Of a stretch of 64,000 nt of DNA, positions 1-8,145 are shown piece after piece; position 1 is the first letter of the stretch, and each line of letters starts with the position of its first letter. A program made the translations under genes and the position numbers. The notes under the pieces were generated by a model that was not told where the DNA came from, made no database searches, and saw nothing but the letters and a program-made list of their open reading frames with translations. Source of the stretch: Desulfobulbaceae bacterium (GTDB lineage: Bacteria > Desulfobacterota > Desulfobulbia > Desulfobulbales > Desulfocapsaceae). Where the stretch lies: positions 1 through 64,000 of the forward strand of contig JAITSS010000030.1 in the NCBI GenBank assembly GCA_031287565.1, in the 5' to 3' direction.

Positions 1-120
1 TTCATCCCGCAACGGGCCATCGGCTACCAATCCCCCATCGATGCACTCAAATCATGGTACGCGCAACAGCCTGATCTGTTTGTTAAACAGGTCTATAAAC
101 AGGCGGAACTTGACAGCTAA
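1..120 (+). mobile_element. 3' end of an IS481-like transposase gene (partial)
   Basis: The first frame reads as the C-terminus of an integrase-core transposase and stops at TAA 118-120. It contains the segments IPQRAIGYQSPIDALKSWY and PDLFVKQVYKQAELDS. The pattern of a PQ-A-G-SP-ALK motif followed by an LF-K-VY segment and an AELD-type end is typical of IS481-type transposases. The catalytic DDE residues would lie upstream, outside the window. A short palindrome (GACAGC at 112-117 and GCTGTC at 128-133) spans the stop codon and could belong to the element's end. The exact terminal repeat cannot be fixed from one end. Confidence 0.62.
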
Positions 121-858
121 GTCAAGCGCTGTCTTTACACGGTCAAATATCGTAATAATAACGGGCAGACATCCGGCGCGGATATTGGCCTTGCATTTCT
201 GTATCAGCGGTTCTCCCGGCGCGGTTGTGCAATGGAGAATTGTGTTATTTATCACAAAATCCCCGCCGCGATCCGTTGGCGAATCCGCCACATACGCGCC
301 GTGTATTTGAAAATCATCGGGCGGCAGTATCACGGAAAGTTTCGCGCCCACCAAGTGTTGTAAAACAGCGCCTAAATACTGTGTGCCGGGATTCTGTTTC
401 TGCCGCTTTTTGGCCTGTTCAAAAAGCTCGTCCAAACTCGCGCCAATCGTCCGTGAAGGGTCGGCGGTAAGCGTAAAGGGCAGATTTCTAAAATATTCGC
501 GTACCTGCTCCGCCCAAAAGGCTTCAATCATGTCAAAGTCAATTGCTTCTTCCGTTTGCCATGCGTTCAGAAACTCCACATATTTCATCATCAAGCCCAT
601 GTTGCCGCGGCTTGTCCTGCCGCCCTCGGATGCAAGCACCTGAGTAACGTCATGGTCTTTGAGTATCTTTTTCAGATTGCCTCCGCCAAGTCCCGCTACC
701 TGCCCCTTGTTCTCCGTCAGAAAATCCTCCGGGTTTAACGGGAACGTCTTAGTGCGGACAATGCGCGTAAGCTGAACCAAAAGGGCAAGCGGGCCTTTAG
801 TAACGACGTTATGCGCGTCTTTGAATGACCTCAATCTGCTGTATGTGTTGTTCTCCAT
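52..858 (-). CDS. DUF4928 family protein, probable restriction-modification partner, 3' end likely truncated by the IS
   Basis: This 268-residue frame overlaps the end of the upstream cytosine methyltransferase gene by 50 bases, so the two are almost certainly co-translated. The sequence resembles DUF4928 proteins, which are commonly found next to C5-cytosine methyltransferases and are presumed restriction-associated; the biochemical role is not established here. The central part (GTQYLGAVLQHLVGAKL, then DRGGDFVINNTILHCTTAPGEP) looks like the conserved, nuclease-like core. The last 20 or so residues are simply the antisense of the transposase end at 1-120, so the native C-terminus is missing from about position 110-140. 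The protein is therefore probably a truncated, possibly inactive product. Confidence 0.62.
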   Translation of the reverse strand: MENNTYSRLRSFKDAHNVVTKGPLALLVQLTRIVRTKTFPLNPEDFLTENKGQVAGLGGGNLKKILKDHDVTQVLASEGGRTSRGNMGLMMKYVEFLNAWQTEEAIDFDMIEAFWAEQVREYFRNLPFTLTADPSRTIGASLDELFEQAKKRQKQNPGTQYLGAVLQHLVGAKLSVILPPDDFQIHGAYVADSPTDRGGDFVINNTILHCTTAPGEPLIQKCKANIRAGCLPVIITIFDRVKTALDLAVKFRLFIDLFNKQIRLLRVP

Positions 859-1951
859 AAGCCGCCTCCGATAATTTTGTTAAAAATGATTCTCCGATGA
901 AAGTTGCAACAGACATAACTACGGCGTCGCCCATAGCCTTATATCCGTCGTTATAAGTATACGGCAGGACAAAGCTGTCCGGCGCGCCCATTAAACGCGC
1001 CGCCTCACGCGGCGACAAAAGACGAGCGTGTATCTCACCGTTACGCTTGACTATGAGGAATTGCTTGCTGCTGCCGCCTTCCGGCGTCCGCAAACAACCC
1101 GCCACACCGTCAAAACGCAATTCCAAGCATTGTTTCCCTCCCCGCGTCCGGCGATAACCCGTGGCGATGGCCTTATCGATACTATCGAGTTTTTCCTTAT
1201 GGCGCGGGGAAATTAGCCGTAAAACATCGTCCTTATCATAAGGGAGGGAAAAGTCTATAATATCTGTCAGATGGCTACGTCGTTTTGGCGGCTTTTCAGT
1301 TCTCCACCATATCCATTCCGGTAAAATCTTTCCGAGATTGGCGGCGGCTTTGTTATGTAGCCAATTTGGCTGAGTATCAATTAGTTCTTGTGGAATAGCA
1401 ATATCACATCTAACCGCAATGATAAATATACGAGTCCTTGACTGTGGGACAAAATGAATGGCGTCAATCAGCATAGCGCCGCTCTTATATCCGAGTTCCA
1501 ACAAGGCGTGATGGAGCTTGGCATAGCTCTGTCCTTTGCTGCTTGACAACAATCCAGCGACGTTCTCAATCAGCAGAACAGCCGGACGCTCCGGCATTTC
1601 CCGCAAAATTCGGAGCCATTCCCAAACAAGCCCGCTACGCGAAGCGTCAATTCCCCCCAATGCCCCCGCCAAAGACAGGTCTTGGCAGGGGAAGCTTGCC
1701 CACGACAAATGAGCGCAAGGCAAATCGGCGCCAGTTATGTTCTTAATATCGTCTAAAACAAAGTGATTGCTGTAAAAGTTTGAATGATAAACCTTAGCCT
1801 TCTTCTCACTTATATCGTTCGCCCATATAGGAATAAACATCCCTTTTAGACCGTAAGCAACTAAGCCACTCCCGGCAAAAAATTCGTGCATTGTCCAAGG
1901 CGCGCATGACAAATCGACCTTGCGTATATCTATTGGCTGTACTGTTGCCAT
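809..1951 (-). CDS. dcm: DNA (cytosine-5-)-methyltransferase
   Basis: This 380-residue protein transfers a methyl group from S-adenosylmethionine to C5 of cytosine in DNA. Diagnostic motifs are in order: motif I EFFAGSGLVAYGLKG near residue 24 (SAM binding), motif IV ASFPCQDLSLAG with the catalytic Cys of PCQ, motif VI LLIENVAGLL, motif VIII QSRTRIFIIA, and C-terminal motifs IX-X ending in GYKAMGDAVVMSV. The spacing between motifs VIII and IX holds the target-recognition region. A GAGAGG ribosome-binding site precedes the ATG. It starts 25 bases after the stop of the aminotransferase gene upstream and overlaps the DUF4928 gene. With its partner truncated, it may persist as an orphan methylase. 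The recognition sequence cannot be read from the protein. Confidence 0.93.
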   Translation of the reverse strand: MATVQPIDIRKVDLSCAPWTMHEFFAGSGLVAYGLKGMFIPIWANDISEKKAKVYHSNFYSNHFVLDDIKNITGADLPCAHLSWASFPCQDLSLAGALGGIDASRSGLVWEWLRILREMPERPAVLLIENVAGLLSSSKGQSYAKLHHALLELGYKSGAMLIDAIHFVPQSRTRIFIIAVRCDIAIPQELIDTQPNWLHNKAAANLGKILPEWIWWRTEKPPKRRSHLTDIIDFSLPYDKDDVLRLISPRHKEKLDSIDKAIATGYRRTRGGKQCLELRFDGVAGCLRTPEGGSSKQFLIVKRNGEIHARLLSPREAARLMGAPDSFVLPYTYNDGYKAMGDAVVMSVATFIGESFLTKLSEAAYGEQHIQQIEVIQRRA

Positions 1952-1976
1952 ATGATAACCCTCTCACCATTTCTGT

Positions 1977-3179
1977 TCAGGCGCGGGCGGCTTGTTGTAA
2001 GGCGGCGCGCATCTGGCCCAAACGCTCGTCGCTCATCCTGACCGGAATCTGGAAACCCAGGCAGCGCTCGATGAAACCAGCCGATTGCGGCAGCGCCGCC
2101 GGGTCGTAGACAAAGCGCCGTTTGCCGCGCGCGGTGAGCGGCCAACCTTCGCGGCTGATGGTTTTGCCGTCCAACAGGTGTTCCCAGCGCGGATAATAAT
2201 GCCAGGAATTAGCGCCGAAATAGGTGGCGGCGCAACCGTTTGCCGCTAAGACCTCGTTCACCCGCTGGCAATGCTCGACGCTATCGAGGAAAAAGCAGAG
2301 ATGAGTGGCCGAATCGCCGTCCTGATCGATGATTTCCCGGAATTGGACGCCAGGCAGAACCGCCGCCGCTTCTTTGAACGCCGCCTTGTTTTTCTTCTGA
2401 CCGGCGATGATCACCGAATCGAGCTTGGCCAATTGCGCCAGGCCAATCGCCCCTTGAATTTCCATCATCCGGTAGTTGCTGCCGACAAAGCGCCGTTTTT
2501 CGCCGCCGCGTCCGCCGGGATTCGCTTGGTGGTCGTGGCCGTGATCGTGATATTCCGACATGCCTCGCCACAATTCGCCGTCGTTTGTGATGATCATGCC
2601 GCCTTCGCCGGTGGTCATGGTTTTGACCGAATCAAAGGAAAAGGTACCGCAAGCGCCAAAGGTGCCCAGATGTTGTCCTTTGTAGCGGCCGCCTGCCGAT
2701 TGCGCCGTGTCTTCGAGCACCGGGATGCCGTATTTTTGCGCGATGGCGACGATTTCCTCGATGCGAGCCTGCGCCCCCAGCATATGCACCGGGATGATGC
2801 AGCGGGTATTGGCGCTGATCTTTGTTTCCAGATTCGCCGGATCCATATTCATGGTGGCGTCCACCTCGGCGAAAACCGGGGTCGCGCCGACTTCAAGAAT
2901 CGCCTCCCAGGTGGCGACAAAGGTAAACGCCTGGGTGATGACTTCATCGCCCGGCCCGACGCCTAAGGCCGCGAGCGCCACTTTCAGCGCCGCCGTGCCG
3001 GATGTCACCGCCTGGGCAAACGACGCGCCGCAGAAGGCGGCGAATTTCTCCTCAAAGGTTCGCACCTTGTAGACGCCCTGGCGTTCCGCCGCGAATTCAT
3101 AGCGAAACAGGACGCCGGTTTTCAACACATCCTGAATTTCCTGTTCTTCTTCTTTGCCAAATACCTCGAAGCCGGGCAT
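1977..3179 (-). CDS. DegT/DnrJ/EryC1/StrS-family PLP aminotransferase, KdnA-like
   Basis: A 400-residue sugar aminotransferase. The ATG at 3179 is chosen because AAGGAGAAAAAC lies directly before it and the N-terminus then reads MPGFEVFG, as in 8-amino-3,8-dideoxy-manno-octulosonate transaminase (KdnA) of Shewanella. Other matching features are the LFRYEF segment, SGTAALKVALAALGVG, the LEDTAQSAGG Asp that contacts the PLP ring, the Schiff-base Lys about residue 186 in SFDSVKTMTTGEGG, and the C-terminal NSWHYYPRWEHL motif. KdnA makes Kdo8N, an 8-amino form of Kdo in lipopolysaccharide. The usual oxidase partner KdnB is not in the window, so the exact substrate is inference; an aminotransferase for another nucleotide or acidic sugar is the alternative. 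It is the last gene of the run before dcm. Confidence 0.8.
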   Translation of the reverse strand: MPGFEVFGKEEEQEIQDVLKTGVLFRYEFAAERQGVYKVRTFEEKFAAFCGASFAQAVTSGTAALKVALAALGVGPGDEVITQAFTFVATWEAILEVGATPVFAEVDATMNMDPANLETKISANTRCIIPVHMLGAQARIEEIVAIAQKYGIPVLEDTAQSAGGRYKGQHLGTFGACGTFSFDSVKTMTTGEGGMIITNDGELWRGMSEYHDHGHDHQANPGGRGGEKRRFVGSNYRMMEIQGAIGLAQLAKLDSVIIAGQKKNKAAFKEAAAVLPGVQFREIIDQDGDSATHLCFFLDSVEHCQRVNEVLAANGCAATYFGANSWHYYPRWEHLLDGKTISREGWPLTARGKRRFVYDPAALPQSAGFIERCLGFQIPVRMSDERLGQMRAALQQAARA

Positions 3180-3319
3180 GTTTTTCTCCTTTTCAATATG
3201 GGGAACGATGGAACGGGCGCTTCTCATCCGCCGGACGTGGACGGACGAGTTCTTTCCCTCTTTTTTCTTTTCGCGTCAAGGCGTCGGGCGGGCGTTTCTC
3301 CGGCTCGCCGCCAGGGGAA

Positions 3320-3787
3320 TCAGAGAAAATGCGCCACTGGAATATACTGTTCATGGCCGTCGCCGGTGATGACAACGCCGCCGCTTTTCAACCAGGCGTG
3401 CGCTTTGAAGGCTTGCCCCGGCTGGGCATAAAAATGTTTCGCGCCGAGAATCAGCAGGCAGGTCACGCCCTGGCGGCGCAGGAAAAAACGCGCCACCAGC
3501 GCCTGGGCCAGACATCTCCCCGGCCAGAAGGGAAATTTTCGTTCGATGATGCGGAAAATTTTCCGTACCCGCGCCTGTCTGCTCAGGCAGGCTGTCGCGC
3601 TGGCCGCGCTCGGCCCATCCAGCTGGTAATCGGCGGGGACGCTTCGCAGATGCGCAAGCCGCATCAGTTTTGGCAAGGGCAGGACGGCGACGGCGAGTTG
3701 CGCCCAAGGTAAAAGGGCCAAAGCGGCCAGCAGCAGAAACCGCTCGCGGCTCTCCAAGCGCCGGAAGGCGGCGAGATTATGACGCAC
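3320..3787 (-). CDS. Lasso peptide biosynthesis B2-like protein (transglutaminase-like fold)
   Basis: This small protein resembles the B2 leader-peptidase subunit of lasso peptide systems. A hydrophobic N-terminal segment (FLLLAALALLPWAQLAVAVL) is followed by the cysteine-protease core: Cys in WPGRCLAQALVARFFLRRQG, then LLILGA, then the catalytic His in FKAHAWLKSGG. A GTG at 3787 overlaps the last codons of the B1 gene and gives a B2-like N-terminus; an in-frame ATG lies at 3811. The B1 and B2 genes overlap, as they do in lasso clusters. No lasso cyclase (asparagine synthetase-like) gene or precursor peptide was found nearby, so the target is unknown. It may process a different ribosomal peptide or a distantly encoded precursor. 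Confidence 0.72.
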   Translation of the reverse strand: MRHNLAAFRRLESRERFLLLAALALLPWAQLAVAVLPLPKLMRLAHLRSVPADYQLDGPSAASATACLSRQARVRKIFRIIERKFPFWPGRCLAQALVARFFLRRQGVTCLLILGAKHFYAQPGQAFKAHAWLKSGGVVITGDGHEQYIPVAHFL

Positions 3788-4073
3788 GAACCAGCAACAG
3801 CCCGGCGACATAGAGTTGGCGCAAAAAAATCAGCACGTCGCGTTCGCATTCAGCGCGGCTGACCTCATACTCGTCCAGCAAATGGTCAACCACAGCCGAG
3901 ACCATGACCGGTTCGGCCAGAGCGCTCCAGATGCGGCCAGCCACCGGGCCGAGGCCGTAATAGCTACTCTTGGCCACATCCAGCAGCACCGTTTCGTCAT
4001 CGACGGTGTTCGACAGGGTTGAAGGCGTTCGCGAGACGATGCTTTCCAGTTGAATATCCGTTTCCGTGGGCAT
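3777..4073 (-). CDS. PqqD-family peptide-chaperone protein (lasso B1-like)
   Basis: A 98-residue PqqD-fold protein. PqqD/B1 proteins are RiPP recognition elements that bind the leader of a precursor peptide and hand it to the partner enzyme. The diagnostic core is present: VLLDVAKSSYYGLGPVAGRIW, where L-D--S-YY-L---G--IW is the family signature, followed by the helical half VVDHLLDEYEVSRAECERDVLIFLRQL. It overlaps the B2 gene and starts 15 bases after the AICAR transformylase stop, so it sits in the same transcript. The pairing with B2 supports a joint leader-processing role; no substrate is visible. Confidence 0.78.
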   Translation of the reverse strand: MPTETDIQLESIVSRTPSTLSNTVDDETVLLDVAKSSYYGLGPVAGRIWSALAEPVMVSAVVDHLLDEYEVSRAECERDVLIFLRQLYVAGLLLVRAS

Positions 4074-4087
4074 GTTCCCCTCGCGCT

Positions 4088-5377
4088 TCAGTGTTTGAAT
4101 GAACGTTGTCCCGTGTACATCATCGCCACCTGCGGTCGGGCCTCGTTGCAGGCGACAATGGTTTCAAAATCGCGCAACGAACCGCCGGCCTGCAAAATGG
4201 CGGTGATACCCTGGCGAATGCCGACATCGGCGCCGTCGCGAAAGGGAAAAAAGGCGTCGGAAATCATGACGCTGCCGGGTAAACCAGCGCGGTCGCGGCG
4301 GGTTGTCTCGTCGATTTCCTCTTTGGCGGCGCTCGGCTGCTCGCCCGCCGCGATCTTCAGCTCCAGATCGGCATAACCGCAACCATATCGGTCAAATGAG
4401 AGCATATCGGCGTATTTTATGTACGCTTTATGCACGGCGATTTCGGCGACGCCAACCCGGTCCTGCTCGCCCGCGCCGATGGCCACAGTGCGGCCGTCCT
4501 TGACGTACAGCACCGAATTCGAGGTGACGCCATGTTCAACCGCCCAGCCGAAGAGCATGTCGGCGATTTCCGCCTGGCTCGGCTGCCGGTCGCAGGCATA
4601 GGCTTTTCCCTGCCAAACGGCCACGGCCGCTTGCAAATCGGCGGCGTGGCGAATCGAATTGACCGCCGATTGCTGGACGATGATGCCGCCGTCGATCAGA
4701 CTTTTGAAATCGACGAAGCGGGTGTGTTCGTAGGCCGCCAGCCGGTCGATGCGAGCGATTTTCAGAATGCGCAGGTTTTTCGCCCGACCCAGAATCTCCA
4801 GAACGCCCTCTTCAAAATCCGGCGCGGCCAAGACTTCGAGGTAATTCTTGGCCAAAAGGTTCGCGGTGTCGGTGTCGCAGGGCCGATTCAGAACCACCGC
4901 GCCCCCGAAGGCGGCGATGCGGTCGGCGCGCAGGGCGCGGTCAAAGGCGTCGGCCAAATCTTTGCCATAGGCCGCGCCGCAGGGATTGTTGTGCTTCAGA
5001 ATCACCGCCGCCGGTCGGTCCATCAGATATTTGATGATATTTAAGCCGTTATCGACATCGGTCAGGTTAATTTTGCCCGGATGTTTGCCGACTTGTAGCA
5101 TGTCGGCGACGGAAATCGCCGAGACCAGGCCATTGCCCGGCCTAATATAGGCGGCCTCGCCCAAAACAAGATTGCCGCCCACCAATTCGTACAGGGCGGC
5201 TTCCTGGTCAGGGTTCTCACCGTAACGCAGACCGCGCTCATCAACGCCGCCGTCGGCCAAGGGGATCGCCCAGGTTTTTTTGCGGTAAACCAAGGTCTGG
5301 TCGCCAAAGGAAATGGTCATCTCGGTCGGAAAATGGTCGCCCAGGATGGTGGAATAGGCTTTTTTCAGGTCAGTCAT
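4088..5377 (-). CDS. Stand-alone AICAR transformylase (PurH C-terminal domain only)
   Basis: At 429 residues this matches the formyltransferase half of PurH, which converts AICAR and 10-formyl-tetrahydrofolate to FAICAR in late purine synthesis. Diagnostic segments are LRYGENPDQEAALY, the VILKHNNPCGAA active-site region (Lys-His-Asn), RADRIAAFGGAVVLN, LPGSVMISDAFFPFRDG near the C-terminus and MYTGQRSFKH at the end. The N-terminal MGS-like IMP cyclohydrolase domain of full-length PurH (about 520 residues) is absent, so IMP cyclisation must be done by another protein. The gene starts 52 bases after the GlmU-like gene and lies in a run of same-strand genes with short spacers. Confidence 0.88.
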   Translation of the reverse strand: MTDLKKAYSTILGDHFPTEMTISFGDQTLVYRKKTWAIPLADGGVDERGLRYGENPDQEAALYELVGGNLVLGEAAYIRPGNGLVSAISVADMLQVGKHPGKINLTDVDNGLNIIKYLMDRPAAVILKHNNPCGAAYGKDLADAFDRALRADRIAAFGGAVVLNRPCDTDTANLLAKNYLEVLAAPDFEEGVLEILGRAKNLRILKIARIDRLAAYEHTRFVDFKSLIDGGIIVQQSAVNSIRHAADLQAAVAVWQGKAYACDRQPSQAEIADMLFGWAVEHGVTSNSVLYVKDGRTVAIGAGEQDRVGVAEIAVHKAYIKYADMLSFDRYGCGYADLELKIAAGEQPSAAKEEIDETTRRDRAGLPGSVMISDAFFPFRDGADVGIRQGITAILQAGGSLRDFETIVACNEARPQVAMMYTGQRSFKH

Positions 5378-5429
5378 GATTTGTCCATCGGAAATACCAG
5401 GTTTGCGGAAAAGCCAGAGACATCTTTTT

Positions 5430-6434
5430 CTATTCCTGTCGCGTATGCGCCGCTGTTTTGCCGCCCTGTTTGAGCGCTACGCCGGTCAGGCAAGTGTAGG
5501 GGCCGATGTGGCAATCGTCGGCAATGCGGCAATCGGTGAGAATCGCCCCCTGACCGACGCGGCAATCGTGGCCCAGGCTGGTCGCGCCCAAAAGCCTGAC
5601 GCCTGGTTCTAGCACACAATCCGGCGCGACGCTGACTGTGGGGGCAACGACGATGCTTTCCGGGTTTTCCATGCTGATACCCGAAAGCATCAGCTCGCGG
5701 TTGCGGCGGCGCTGAAGTTCCTGGTGCGCCAGGGCCAGTTCAACACGGGAATTGACGCCCAGAACTTCGTTGGGATCGTCGTTGACGAATTGCTCGACAC
5801 TTTGCCCAGATTTAACAATTTTCTCAATTATATCCGTAAGATAAAACTCTCCCTGCGCGTTGTTGCGGTCAATCGAAGACAGGGCCGAAAACAGTGCGTC
5901 GCGTTCGACCAGGTAGATGCCGGCGTTGATGGTTGTTATCGCCCGCTGTTCCGGGGTTGCGTCTTTTTCTTCAACAATTCCAAGAACTTTCCTATCCGAT
6001 CCGGTTAAAACCCGGCCATAGCCATGCGGGTCGTCGAGTTTGGTGGTCATCAGGAGGCAGGCGGCGCCGCTTTTGTGATACTGCGCGACCATTCTTTGCA
6101 GGCTTTCCGGACGCAACAAGGGCGTGTCGCCGCAGAGAATCATCACCGCGCCCGGAGGAATCACGCTTTCGGTCAGAAGCACGGCGTGGCCGGTGCCGAG
6201 TTGTTCTTCCTGCGCCACCGTGGTCACGCCGAATTCGGCAATCGCCGCTTCGACCGTTTGACGTCCATGGCCGACGATGACCACGAGGCGCTCGGCCGCA
6301 AGCGTTTGGGCTGCGGCTAGGACGTGGTGCACCATCGGCGCGAAGAAGACCTCGTGCAGCACCTTGGCCTTCTCGGATTTCATGCGGGTGCCCTTGCCGG
6401 CGGCGAGGATGATAACAGAAAGATTCTGGTTCAT
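5430..6434 (-). CDS. GlmU-like UDP-N-acetylglucosamine pyrophosphorylase, short form
   Basis: A 334-residue nucleotidyltransferase. The ATG at 6434 gives the canonical N-terminus LSVIILAAGKGTRMKSEKAK, the sugar-1-phosphate uridylyltransferase loop. QEEQLGTGHAV, ILCGDTPLLRPESL and the GRVLTGSDRKVLGIVEEKDA segment fit the GlmU N-terminal domain that makes UDP-GlcNAc. The C-terminal part carries only about four hexapeptide left-handed beta-helix turns (SVAPDCVLEPGVRLLGATSL onward) and ends abruptly, where full GlmU (about 450 residues) has an acetyltransferase domain. It is therefore probably uridylyltransferase only. Acetylation of glucosamine-1-phosphate must come from elsewhere, or the enzyme uses another N-acetyl sugar phosphate. 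Confidence 0.85.
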   Translation of the reverse strand: MNQNLSVIILAAGKGTRMKSEKAKVLHEVFFAPMVHHVLAAAQTLAAERLVVIVGHGRQTVEAAIAEFGVTTVAQEEQLGTGHAVLLTESVIPPGAVMILCGDTPLLRPESLQRMVAQYHKSGAACLLMTTKLDDPHGYGRVLTGSDRKVLGIVEEKDATPEQRAITTINAGIYLVERDALFSALSSIDRNNAQGEFYLTDIIEKIVKSGQSVEQFVNDDPNEVLGVNSRVELALAHQELQRRRNRELMLSGISMENPESIVVAPTVSVAPDCVLEPGVRLLGATSLGHDCRVGQGAILTDCRIADDCHIGPYTCLTGVALKQGGKTAAHTRQE

Positions 6435-6456
6435 GGGCGCGTGTCGTGGGTGAATT

Positions 6457-8121
6457 TCAGGACTGGCGGGTTTCGAGCAGGATGCCGTTTTCGAGGCACA
6501 GCACCCGGTCGGCGAGCGATAAGGCGGCCGGGCGGTGAGTGATGATGATAACCGTTTTCCCTTGAAGTTTCTCCAGATTTTCTTCAATAAACTGGCGCTC
6601 TCCCTCTGGATCGAACATCGCGGTTGGCTCGTCTAAAATGAGAATCGGCGGGTCTTTCAGCAGCGCCCTGGCCAGAGCCAGGCGCTGTTTCTGGCCGCCG
6701 GAAAGTTTGATGCCTTTGTCGCCGATGGCGGTGTCGAAGCCGCGCGGCAGTTTTTCGATGAACTCCAGGGCGTTCGCCGCCCGCGCCGCTTGCCGCATTT
6801 GCGCCTCCGAGGCATTTGGCCCGCCGATGATAATATTTTCGGCGACGCTGGCGTTTTTTAACAGGATATGCTGTTGCACCAAACCGATTTGCCTGCGGAG
6901 AGCGGTCAGCGAGAGCGTTGGCAAATCGTGGCCATCCAGGCGGATGCGCCCGGAATCGGGTTCAATGAAACGTAGCAATAAAGCGGTCAGGGTGCTTTTG
7001 CCAGCGCCATTTTCGCCGGTGATGACTACGGTTTCCCCGGCCTCGATGCGGCAGTTCAGGCCGCGCAGAATTTCCGGACGCCCCGGCCAGGCGAAGCGCA
7101 GGTCTTCGATGCTGATCGCGCCCCTGACCGCGTTCGGGGCGAAATCGATGCCCTGACCATACGGTTCTGTTTGTTGCCTGAAGACCGCATTCAGCCGATC
7201 GGCGGCGCTTAGGGCGTGTTGCAAGGAGCCGTACATGTCGGCCAGACGGCTGACCGGCCCGGCCAGCAGCATGGCGTATAAGGCCATCGACACCAGTTCG
7301 CCTGCGGTGAATGCGCCGACGGCCACCGCGTCGCCAAGAAAGAACAGCACGACAAAAAGGGTGGCCACGGCCAGCAAACGCCCGGTCGGCGCGAGCAGGG
7401 CCTGCGCCTGATAATACCCCTTAGACGCCCGCAGCAAAGCCTCGGAGGCGGCGGCGAATTCAGCCGATTCGGCCCGTTCGCGACAGAAGGATTTTATTAG
7501 TGGAATATTTGCCAGGTTTTCTTCGGCGAGCGACATCAGCGCCGCATAATTGTCCAGGAAGGCGCGGGCGCGCGGCCGGGTTTTGCGACCGAGGATTTTC
7601 AGGATGAGGGCTGTCAGCGGCAGCATCGCCGCCACTACCGCCGCCACTGCCGGGCTGATCAAGGCCAGGCACAGCAATGCGCCGCAGGCGGTCAGAATGA
7701 TGGGGACGAAGGCGATGACGGAATTGGTGAGAAAGGCGCTGAGCGCCATGCAGTCCTGGCTCAACAGGCTGAGCGTCGCGCCGGGTTTCTGGTTGATGAA
7801 GTAGGCGAGCGGCAGGGCTTGCAGATGGTCGTACAGGTGGTTTCTGGTTTTGCTGACCATGGTTTCGGCGGCCCGCGCCGACAGGACGCGATTGCCGTAG
7901 GAGATCAACGATTGCAGGCACAGACAAAAAAATATCAGCGCCAGCATCGGACGAAAAGTCAGGCTGCCGCCGGAGAGTGTTTGTGTCAGACGACCAGCCA
8001 GCCAGGGGATGAGTAATCCGACGCCGTTTTCGGTCAGGCTCAGCGCGATGAGCAAAACGACAATGCGGCGGCCGGGCAAATCGTCGCGAAACAGGGTAAA
8101 AAGGTGGGAAAAAGACCGCAT
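6457..8121 (-). CDS. ABC exporter, fused permease and ATPase (MsbA-like)
   Basis: A 554-residue half-transporter of the type IV exporter family. Six membrane segments occupy roughly residues 20-300 (RRIVVLLIALSLTENGVGLL is the first). The ATPase domain follows with Walker A GENGAGKSTLTALLL, the Q-loop (LVQQHILL), signature LSGGQKQRLALARALL, Walker B PPILILDEPTAMFD and H-loop IIITHRPAAL. An in-frame TTG at 8145 would add eight residues; the ATG at 8121 is preferred, though neither has a strong ribosome-binding site. It ends 22 bases before the GlmU-like gene. Substrate could be a lipid-linked glycan or, given the B1/B2 pair downstream, a peptide; the sequence does not decide. Confidence 0.85.
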   Translation of the reverse strand: MRSFSHLFTLFRDDLPGRRIVVLLIALSLTENGVGLLIPWLAGRLTQTLSGGSLTFRPMLALIFFCLCLQSLISYGNRVLSARAAETMVSKTRNHLYDHLQALPLAYFINQKPGATLSLLSQDCMALSAFLTNSVIAFVPIILTACGALLCLALISPAVAAVVAAMLPLTALILKILGRKTRPRARAFLDNYAALMSLAEENLANIPLIKSFCRERAESAEFAAASEALLRASKGYYQAQALLAPTGRLLAVATLFVVLFFLGDAVAVGAFTAGELVSMALYAMLLAGPVSRLADMYGSLQHALSAADRLNAVFRQQTEPYGQGIDFAPNAVRGAISIEDLRFAWPGRPEILRGLNCRIEAGETVVITGENGAGKSTLTALLLRFIEPDSGRIRLDGHDLPTLSLTALRRQIGLVQQHILLKNASVAENIIIGGPNASEAQMRQAARAANALEFIEKLPRGFDTAIGDKGIKLSGGQKQRLALARALLKDPPILILDEPTAMFDPEGERQFIEENLEKLQGKTVIIITHRPAALSLADRVLCLENGILLETRQS

Positions 8122-8145
8122 GGATAGCTTCGGTGTTGGGAACAA

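Noticed and set aside
2271-2966. Plus-strand frame of 231 residues
   Set aside because: Antisense to the KdnA-like aminotransferase; low-complexity and no family.
3180-3319. Possible lasso precursor between the B2 and aminotransferase genes
   Set aside because: No frame here has a leader-core pattern; the only minus-strand frame is an upstream extension of the aminotransferase.
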